From the NCBI RefSeq assembly GCF_018991925.1, contig NW_024725489.1, forward strand, positions 7,348,785 through 7,412,784: a DNA stretch of 64,000 nt, written 5' to 3'. The notes beneath the pieces were generated by a model. That model was given only the letters and a program-made list of their open reading frames with translations, searched no databases and was not told where the DNA came from. The stretch is from Homarus americanus (taxonomy: Eukaryota > Arthropoda > Malacostraca > Decapoda > Nephropidae). The position numbers and the translations under genes are program-made. This document shows positions 58,501 through 64,000 of this stretch, piece by piece. Numbering within the stretch: the stretch's first letter is position 1; every line of letters starts with the position of its first letter.

Positions 58501-60299
58501 ATTTTTCAACAATTTTCACCACCAAAAATTTAAACATGATACCCGAGGCACTGACTATATACAGACATAGTGAAGAAAATAGATTAAGCGAGATAGTAGT
58601 GACTAGTAACGATGTTAGTAAGCAAATAGACAAACTAAAGCTTAATAAGTCACCAGGTCCCAATGATATATTTGCCAGAATATTAAAGGAATATAAGGAA
58701 GAGCTTCGTATGACCTAAGCAAATTTGTTTAACATGTCATTAAAAATGGGTGTACTGTAGTACCAACAGCCTGGTGGATAGTGAATGTGATACCGATTTT
58801 CAAGAAGGGAGATAGGTCATTATCCTCTAACTACTCTCCAATTAGTTTAACATCAATTGTAGGCAAATTGCTCCAAGTAATAATTTCAAACCCTATTCAA
58901 AATCACCTGGAGAAGCACAAGTTACGAATGTGAATTATGGGATATTGATCAAGTTCCACTTACATAAAACTAATAAAATTTGTCCTTCATACCGATTGAA
59001 CCCTCGGTATTCACTCATTCACACTCCTCGTATTTCAGTGAACTAAAAGAGACATAAAACATATCTCAAACTCATTCCTGAACCTCTAGTCCGCTACTTG
59101 CAGCATGCAAGGTGGGCCAAGTTAGGGTCAATTTTCACTAATGCACAGGTCTTTGTTTGGATATTAAAAATATGTTTTTCCAATGTTATTTGACGAGTTT
59201 CGAATGAATTTGATATTCATTTCAGTCGGAAATCAAGAGTTTTTTTTAGATACCACCCCCCTCCCCCACCCATCAATCGGCATGAAAAAGAAAATTCTCG
59301 ATTAAATCACATAAATAAAATACCAACCAACCAACAAAACCAAACCAAACCTGACCTGACCTGACCTGACCTGACCTAACCTAACCCTATGAAACTCTGC
59401 AAGTGACATAAAAAAATCTCTATCACAATGTCAGCGCAGCTCTTTCCACCTGTTCAGCCATATCTGGTTATTCTGGTACTGAAAAATCAAATCTCCGCTC
59501 CCCACGCACCCACGTATTGTTCCTTGGCTAAGACAAAACACTCTTAACTAATAATAAGTCTCCTATCGCTATAGCCAATAAGAAACTCCCACACAACCCA
59601 GCGCACTTGCACTGTAGACGCTTAAGAAGCGTGATGGCTGGTCAGGCCTTCTCTGTAAGACTTAAACAACAAATGGCGACACTTGTGACTGACCAAATCT
59701 AATAATCTTGAAAAATTAATATCTCGGTTATCCTTAATTTCCGGCGGAAATAGCCCAGAAGAAAAGGATCTTAGAATTGTCTAAACATCACGAAAACCAT
59801 ATTAATAACAGCGCGAGAAAGACCGGTGTATGACTGAAATTCCATCCTAGTTAGTAATGTAGATCGAGTTAGTTATTTAAGATGGGCCGAGTTGGAGGTA
59901 CACCCCTCACTAACCCCTCACTGTGGCGAGGCAAGATATGGTTTTACCAATGAACAGACAGCTTGTTAAGAGGCATTGTTCTTTATTTTTACTAGTTTAT
60001 TAATACAGTAAGACGGTTAACATGACTGTGGTATTAATAAAACAGTATATAATGAACCTTCTACACGAGTTGGCAGAAGTTTTATAAGGGCATCACCCTG
60101 AGGACCCCAGCAGACGACGCCAGGCAAAGTCACCTAAAACACAATAAATAAATGAAACCATAATTATCAACAGTTATAAATTAAGTTATTATATGTTTAA
60201 GTTTCTTATGAACATAATCACCTGCGTTACAGCCCTTGTGCCCTGCAGTAGTGGACCAAGTTTGGTGAAATGGGTGAGAGATCGGCTGAGGGAGGCCAT
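46483..60299 (-). CDS. IDH3G: IDH3G, NAD-dependent isocitrate dehydrogenase regulatory (gamma) subunit, 387 aa, nine exons
   Basis: This entry is the genomic span. In minus-strand order the coding exons are 60222-60299, 56893-56928, 54281-54387, 53936-54048, 50968-51158, 49899-50032, 48920-49151, 48559-48745 and 46483-46568. All have GT/AG borders and the phases join to 387 codons and TAA (human about 393 aa). The product is a regulatory subunit of the mitochondrial matrix IDH3 complex, which oxidises isocitrate to 2-oxoglutarate in the TCA cycle. Visible features are an Arg/Ser-rich presequence ([18 protein letters not shown]), PGDGIGPE at 57-64, RENTEGEY at 162-169, [13 protein letters not shown] at 209-221 and PNLYGN at 268-273. 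N273 and N277 stand where the catalytic alpha subunit has metal-binding Asp, as expected for gamma or beta. PQQFDVMV and GPGLLSG favour gamma over beta. Confidence 0.95.
46569..48240. other. IDH3G intron 8, mostly unrecognised
   Basis: No coding signal was seen. A more GC-rich block at 46970-47210 (tattaaccgcgaattcgcataaccg and following) and a ggttatcggggtata word near 47552 hint at a pogo-like element. Clean ends and target duplications were not found. Confidence 0.4.
48241..48410. mobile_element. Small inverted-repeat MITE (about 170 bp)
   Basis: The left arm ends aaagacaaaagtcgtgttg and the right arm (48380-48408) is its reverse complement, together about 29 bp with three mismatches. The outer part reads tgtaca on both sides. 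It lies in IDH3G intron 8, just before exon 8 in genomic order. Confidence 0.7.
48559..48745 (-). CDS. IDH3G: IDH3G exon 8
   Basis: It reads [40 protein letters not shown] to VDMIHTT, with acceptor catttccag and donor gttagt. Confidence 0.96.
48920..49151 (-). CDS. IDH3G: IDH3G exon 7
   Basis: It reads [40 protein letters not shown] and [20 protein letters not shown] to NYGHH. The acceptor is attccaccag and the donor is gtgagt. Asn replaces both metal-binding Asp residues of catalytic subunits. Confidence 0.96.
49899..50032 (-). CDS. IDH3G: IDH3G exon 6
   Basis: It reads [20 protein letters not shown] and [24 protein letters not shown], with acceptor tttttttgcag and donor gtaagt. Confidence 0.95.
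50779..50890. repeat. agtatagt(actctgtat) tandem repeat
   Basis: Irregular repeats of tagtatagt and actctgtatagtat, about 110 bp, lie in IDH3G intron 5 close to exon 5. Confidence 0.85.
50968..51158 (-). CDS. IDH3G: IDH3G exon 5
   Basis: The acceptor is acttgaccag and the donor is gtgagt. It includes [20 protein letters not shown] and [20 protein letters not shown]. The substrate-binding Arg region ([11 protein letters not shown]) is conserved. Confidence 0.95.
51460..52625. repeat. 23-bp minisatellite in IDH3G intron 4
   Basis: About fifty units built on tattacctcttgcaaacct plus ttta (23 bp) run from 51460 to 52625. Two main variants (ttgcaaa/ttgtaaa; ttttatat/ttcatat) alternate in higher-order blocks, for example similar series at 52030-52290 and 52350-52560. 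Long plus-strand open frames here arise from the repeat and are not genes. Confidence 0.97.
52626..52932. other. Unassigned intron sequence
   Basis: Non-repetitive remainder of IDH3G intron 4 between the minisatellite and a MITE. Nothing recognised. Confidence 0.5.
52935..53466. mobile_element. Pogo-like MITE, family 2 (TATAACGCG type)
   Basis: 532 bp with TA flanks (52933-52934, 53467-53468). The left tip is CAGGTAGTTCTGCTATAACG; the right tip read inward is CAGTGAGTTCTGCTATAACG. Subterminal cgcgttatag words repeat at both ends, as in family 1 with another word. No transposase. Confidence 0.88.
53469..53935. other. Unassigned intron sequence
   Basis: Remainder of IDH3G intron 4 up to exon 4. 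Tactgtactgtag words are present; nothing else recognised. Confidence 0.5.
53936..54048 (-). CDS. IDH3G: IDH3G exon 4
   Basis: It reads [20 protein letters not shown] to IKRNGVALK, with acceptor caattttcag and donor gttaga. VPVDFEEV and GVALKG match IDH3G. Confidence 0.95.
54281..54387 (-). CDS. IDH3G: IDH3G exon 3
   Basis: It reads [20 protein letters not shown] and [15 protein letters not shown], with acceptor cttgaaacag and donor gtatga. It holds the conserved PGDGIGPE loop of decarboxylating dehydrogenases. Confidence 0.95.
54786..54816. repeat. (AAT)n microsatellite
   Basis: About ten ata/aat triplets within the A-rich part of the dispersed repeat. Confidence 0.9.
54979..55427. mobile_element. 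Pogo-like MITE, family 3 (GAAGATCCGA type)
   Basis: 449 bp, TA flanks at 54977-54978 and 55428-55429. Left tip CAGTAAACTCTCGAAGATCC; right tip inward CAGTGAACCCTTGAAGATTC. The word atccggat/tccgga repeats in the subterminal parts. An incidental frame (54960-55280) has no homology. Confidence 0.87.
55434..56220 (+). mobile_element. Pogo-like MITE, family 1, copy D
   Basis: 787 bp, TA flanks at 55432-55433 and 56221-56222. Tips CAGTGGTCCCTCGGTTAACG on both sides. It is more diverged from copies A-C internally, with small deletions. Only 6 bp separates it from the family 3 MITE. Confidence 0.92.
56460..56892. other. Unassigned intron sequence
   Basis: AT-rich remainder of IDH3G intron 2 with a T run near 56630. 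Nothing recognised. Confidence 0.5.
56893..56928 (-). CDS. IDH3G: IDH3G exon 2 (36-nt microexon)
   Basis: The acceptor is tttatttctag and the donor is gtaagt. Twelve codons, [12 protein letters not shown], lie between the presequence and the conserved dehydrogenase fold. Its small size makes it easy to miss. Confidence 0.8.
56929..58038. other. IDH3G intron 1, left part, no recognised content
   Basis: No transposon ends or coding segments were seen apart from a C run at 57685. Confidence 0.45.
58040..58930 (+). mobile_element. CR1-like LINE fragment, second copy
   Basis: The plus strand reads [20 protein letters not shown], then [40 protein letters not shown] and [20 protein letters not shown] up to a stop after EELRMT. 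Shifted text follows up to an [18 protein letters not shown] end at about 58925. It is the same family as the LINE at 4956-8570 and covers the linker and start of the RT only. It is antisense to IDH3G in intron 1 and has no insertion at the point where the other copy carries the 6929-8166 element. Confidence 0.9.
59347..59386. repeat. Interstitial telomere-like pentamer run
   Basis: Six or so head-to-tail pentamers of cctga followed by cctaa units, ending in ccctat. On the other strand this is TTAGG then TCAGG, the arthropod telomere repeat and its beetle-type variant. It is short and lies in IDH3G intron 1. Confidence 0.75.
59390..60220. other. Remainder of IDH3G intron 1
   Basis: No recognised gene or repeat. 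A minus-strand frame from about 60140 to 60010 behind a ttttag acceptor is open for about 38 codons but has no similarity. Confidence 0.4.
60222..60299 (-). CDS. IDH3G: IDH3G exon 1 (mitochondrial presequence)
   Basis: ATG at 60297-60299. The 26 codons [26 protein letters not shown] end at a gtgatt donor. The basic, hydroxylated, acid-free start suits matrix import. The next exon is 3.3 kb away and joins in phase 0. Confidence 0.85.
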
Positions 60300-60393
60300 T
60301 GGGAGGATCTTGTTTATTATTCGTTCCCGTTTTCTCCCGTTGTACCACAGAAAACGACGATCTGTTGACCCTTCAGGAGGAACGAATGTTACA

Positions 60394-60662
60394 GGTGGTC
60401 ATCTCTCTACACCCTGACGCAGTTTGGTGTTATTAATGTGTTACTGGTGGTCATCTCTCTACACCCTGACGCAGTTTGGTGTTATTAATGTGTTAACGGT
60501 TGTCATCTCTCTACACCCTGACGCAGTATGGTGTTATTAATGTGTTACTGGTTGTCATCTCTCTACACCCTGACGCAGTATGGTGTTACTAATGTGTTAA
60601 AGGTGGTCACCTCTCTACACCCTGACACAGTATGGTGTTACTAATGTTTTACTGGTGGTCAT
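60394..60662. repeat. 52-bp minisatellite just upstream of IDH3G start
   Basis: Five units of 52 bp (ggtggtcatctctctacacc, ctgacgcagtttggtgttat, taatgtgttact) lie 95-365 bp upstream of the IDH3G ATG, in its likely promoter or 5' UTR. Units differ by a few substitutions and the last decays. Confidence 0.95.
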
Positions 60663-60994
60663 TTCCTTACATTTACTTTGGGTGTAACTCCCTGCATGTG
60701 TCAGTCTTTCTGGTGTATATTACCTTCTTAAAGTTTGCCAATGACAGATATTAGAATATCATCTACAGATAAATAATTCTAGTGTTTTGTGAAGGAATTT
60801 TACTTCAACCTGTGTTATACTACATGAAATGCAAAACTTAAGATGATTTTTTCTTTAAATTACCGCTTGAACAGGGGAAAGGAAGCCAGTGGGTAGATTA
60901 ATGCACTCTTGTTCAATTCAATGTGTATTTTCTCTCCATGTGTTTGTCAATGTTCTTACTGATCTTCAACAACTAAGATCCTCTTCATCACTTT

Positions 60995-61345
60995 TACGTC
61001 ACGTCTCTGTTACGCACTGTTGGCAAGTACTGGGCATGCACCGGCTCCTGAATGTACCTGAACCCGCTCCAGTGTTGGTCAAATCTTGTCTTGAAAGAGC
61101 TCACTCTCGGTGCCGTCACAACACTTTCTGGTAGATTGTTCCGAGAGTTCACAACTCTCACTCCGAAAAAGTTTGCCCTCACAGTTTTCTGGACATGCGG
61201 CTAATTCAATCTTGAGCTGTGACCCCTTGTGGGGCGAGCGTCCGCCAGCTCCAAGTAAGTCTGATCGGCTTGTTAGCCGCTTGGTTGATCTGTCACTTCT
61301 TTGTTACGCTATACTGCCAGATCTGGGATCACTAAGTCTAAGGGG
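60995..61345 (-). mobile_element. LINE 3' end fragment, copy 1
   Basis: The minus strand reads RANFFGVRVVNSRNNLPESV, VTAPRVSSFKTRFDQHWSGF and RYIQEPVHAQYLPT. This is the conserved C-terminal tail of Jockey-group LINEs (VVNxWNxLPexVV, SFKxRLDxHW). A second copy lies at 63400-63830. Confidence 0.82.
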
Positions 61346-61349
61346 ATAA

Positions 61350-61950
61350 CTTAACTCTAATCTTAATTTCTAAGGGTTGCTGCCACCAGACCCCCTCTGG
61401 GTAGTATGTAGCTCGTTAGGTAGCGGGCAGAGTGAGCTAGGCATTGGGTTAGGTTTTTCATTGACCAGATCGATAAGGGGGAAGAAGGGTGAAACCATAA
61501 CATGTCTTAACTTATTTATTCCTTATAAAACATACTTATTGCATAACAATCAGTGACCTCCTTACCCGGTCATGCCTTCTTACAATAACACTCAACACGT
61601 CAGACTGCACCTGTATGGAATATAGCACCTTAGGTTATCATACATGGTAGCATCATCTCACCTCCCTGTAGCATCTCCTCCACACCTGTTACACTCCATA
61701 CCTGCAAGTATGGAACTCCTTGTAATTTCTAGGTACACATATCAGGCACCTCGTTCGCAGACTGCCCTCGGTGGGTAGAGATGAGGGCTACACCAAGAGA
61801 CATACCAGTACTATTTCTACACCTGGTATTATAGGTCGCTCCAAGTGACGACCGCGGACTTTCTCACGCGTTTCTTTATTTGTTCCTCATTTGGGATGGT
61901 ATGCGAGGAATCCACAGGTTCACAGTGGATTGGCATAGCTGGGAGTAGTC
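61350..61950. other. Unassigned intergenic sequence
   Basis: No recognised gene; relatively GC-balanced. It may contain further degraded LINE 3' sequence. Confidence 0.35.
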
Positions 61951-61961
61951 ACCACCTAGTG

Positions 61962-62289
61962 CAGTGTTTTTCAAACTTTTTTTACTGCGACCCACAGCCA
62001 GAACAACAATTTGAATTGTGACCCATTAAACCTAAGTGAAATGATATGAAATGCGCAAAACGGATAACATGAGAGGTAAAGAAAGAATCAGGAAATGCTC
62101 TCCTTGCAGTCGCTTCCTAGACTGTGGAGTGTACATTACAATAACAAAGCCTAAATTATGGTGCATTTATTTTTATTTTCTTATTTATTTTCGCGACCCA
62201 TTTTATTTTTTTTCTTATTTATTTTGCGACCCAATTTATTTATTTCGCGACCCACTGAAGGGTCGGGACCCATAGTTTGAAAACCCCTG
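61962..62289. mobile_element. hAT MITE with Buster-type target site
   Basis: The 8-bp duplication ACCTAGTG lies at 61954-61961 and 62290-62297. Tips read CAGTGTTTTTCAAACTTTTT at the left and CAGGGGTTTTCAAACTATGG inward from the right. TSD fits the Buster-group rule nnnTAnnn and tips fit YARNG. The gcgacccat word is repeated through the body. 328 bp, no transposase. Confidence 0.93.
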
Positions 62290-62349
62290 ACCTAGTGGGA
62301 CGCTTCCAAGGATAATGGCCTCCGCCCAGCAAAGCACTCCGACCGCATG

Positions 62350-62560
62350 GGACCTGAGGTGACGGTAGAACGGAGGACACTGAGAAACAATGCCTGATGG
62401 GCGGTTATCACACACCCTAACACATTACTATTTCACTTATACATCAGGCAAAGCTTTAAACTGTAATAACTGCTATATAAGCCTTTTTTACAGGGCAGGA
62501 TGTAGCCCGATAGAGGACACTGACCTGAGGTGATGGTAGAATGGAGGACACTGAGGGCAG
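62350..62560. repeat. Two-copy phrase, about 35 bp
   Basis: The phrase tgacctgaggtgatggtaga with atggaggacactga occurs near 62522 and, slightly changed, near 62351. It suggests an old tandem duplication of about 170 bp. Confidence 0.5.
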
Positions 62561-63395
62561 TGCCCCGTCGCTCATCACTGCATAGGCCTACAGTTTCTAA
62601 TCTTTAATTTTTACTTTTATTTCTTACGGTTCTTACATGAACACTTTCCTGTATATTATAACTCATGTCTTATAAACACATATTTTAATCCTAAATTAAA
62701 CACTAAGGTAAGGTTCTGGTTTGCTAGTTCGTGGGTAAATTCATTGGGTTATAATATCAACGCGGCACACTCGAGGCGGGTACAAAGGACGCTCCCTTAA
62801 AACAAAAGCCGAATGTTCATGGCGTGGGTATATCCACTTCACTTAAAACTGTAATTAGGGATCCTCCTCTCACACATTGCACTATTTGAACACAGACATA
62901 AGATTCTCTGATCACTGTACATGTCGTGGGTATACGTCACCCGAGGATACGAGGTGTATTAAGTTCACACCGATACATACAAGATATTTCCTTTCAAGTA
63001 TAGTTTCTGGGTCACTTCCAACACCTCACATAGTTCTGCTACATTTATCCTTTTTCCAGATCATTGTTCTCATGTATTTTCATATGATATTTGTGGAAGT
63101 TATGTTTGCTACACGTTCACATACGTAAATAGTATGACCTTCAAACCATGATCCATACTTAGTCCTACAGTACACTAGTCCGGCTCAACTGGACTTTCCA
63201 AATCATCTTATGGATACCCTGAGTTCTCCTTAATGCTATGAATACATGCAATTAATATTATATAACCGTACCTGGGTACAATACAACACATGATTCAGTA
63301 ACATTGAGTAGGTGAGTTATCCCTTATCAATGTTTCCCGTTTTCTGAGATTGTACAAACGCTGTGGATTTGAATGTTATGTAGCGTAACATGAGT
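62561..63395. other. Unassigned intergenic sequence
   Basis: No gene or repeat recognised. An 83-codon frame at 62877 is not supported by any similarity. Confidence 0.45.
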
Positions 63396-63399
63396 TAAA

Positions 63400-63830
63400 G
63401 GTTTTTTTTTAGGAATGACAATGATGTGCGCAGTACAACATACTGTTGGCAAGTACTGGGCATACACTGGCTCCTGAATGTATCTAAACCTGCTCCAGTG
63501 TTGGTCAAGTCTTGTCTTGAAAGAGCTCACACTCGGAGCCGTCACAACACTTTCTGGCAGATTGTTCCAAGAGTTCACAACGCTCACTCCGAAAAAGTTT
63601 GCCCTCACAGTTATCCGGACTTGCAGCTTCTTCAATCTTGAGCTGTGACCCCTTGTGGGGGGAGCGTCTGCCAGTTTCAGGTAAGGACACTCGACGAGTA
63701 GTGCATTCTGAGATGTTTATACACCTCAATTAGGTCTCCCCTTGCCCGTCTGTAGTATAAGCTAGGCAATTGCAGGCTCTTTAATCTCTCTGAGTAGCTG
63801 AGGTGCCGAAGTGCTAGTGTCATGATCGTA
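63400..63830 (-). mobile_element. LINE 3' end fragment, copy 2
   Basis: The minus strand reads LRHLSYSERLKSLQLPSLYY and RRARGDLIEVYKHL, then (shifted) FFGVSVVNSWNNLPESVVTA and SSFKTRLDQHWSRFRYIQEP. It covers more of the C-terminal region than the copy at 60995 and is in the same orientation, about 2.4 kb away. Confidence 0.85.
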
Positions 63831-64000
63831 ATGACGGCTAACCTGTTAAACTAATGATCCATATTACGCTTACACGTCCACAAAACCTTCTGAGTCTCCC
63901 AGTGGAAATGTCCTCCGTTCTCTCCGTTTCTTTGATGACGTCATCGAGATGTCGTGTGTTTGTTGACCGAGTTGTAAACTCTTTCTGCTACCGAGACCCT
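63831..64000. other. Window end, unassigned
   Basis: A palindromic tgatgacgtcatcgag (a CRE-like TGACGTCA) lies at about 63933. No gene is visible before the window ends. Confidence 0.3.

Noticed and set aside
60010..60145. Minus-strand frame behind a ttttag acceptor as an extra IDH3G exon
   Set aside because: Exons 60222-60299 and 56893-56928 already join in phase and match the family; adding this segment would bring in a stop.
1..64000. tRNA, rRNA or other structured RNA genes
   Set aside because: None could be recognised by eye with paired stems and conserved loop words; absence is not proven without a covariance search.

Overview
This is animal nuclear DNA, most likely arthropod and probably from a decapod crustacean. 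Small exons sit in kilobase-scale introns with GT/AG borders. Transposon debris is dense, CCTAA/TTAGG-type pentamers are common, and minisatellites are long. The arthropod assignment is inference. No bacterial, organellar or viral genes were seen.

Two conserved genes can be rebuilt completely. SEC13 (plus strand, 333-21862, seven coding exons, 312 aa) is the WD40 subunit shared by the COPII coat and the nuclear pore Y complex. Its first coding exon supplies only the ATG. IDH3G (minus strand, 46483-60299, nine coding exons, 387 aa) is a regulatory subunit of mitochondrial NAD-dependent isocitrate dehydrogenase. Between them lies a candidate gene I do not recognise (plus strand, from 40787). 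It has a signal peptide and a phase-compatible exon at 43895-44070. Two further candidate exons have phases that would permit mutually exclusive splicing.

Most of the remainder is mobile DNA. SEC13 intron 1 holds a TA-flanked element with 25-bp perfect terminal inverted repeats (1860-3283). Intron 2 holds a CR1-like LINE (4956-8570) split by a TA-flanked 1.24-kb element, a member of a pogo-like MITE family (8573-9423), and a Tigger element (10098-14607). The Tigger transposase was itself split by a hAT-like element with an 8-bp target duplication (11543-13451). A second, nearly intact Tigger copy (23355-25987) lies just downstream of SEC13. The middle of the window has a PIF/Harbinger relic (28665-29622), RTE-like LINE pieces, a 2.1-kb minisatellite (33360-35490), and a degenerate gene of an uncharacterised family with an HALTGCDTV motif (38630-40000). 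That gene abuts an 83-bp-arm inverted repeat. IDH3G introns hold a 23-bp minisatellite, three pogo-like MITEs and a second copy of the CR1-like LINE. A 52-bp minisatellite lies just upstream of the IDH3G start codon. The right end carries two LINE 3' ends and a Buster-type hAT MITE.

Several insertions can be proved inside the window because an uninterrupted paralogue is also present. This gives a relative history of nested insertions: LINE then TA element, Tigger then hAT, and a SINE-like repeat then two pogo-like MITEs.
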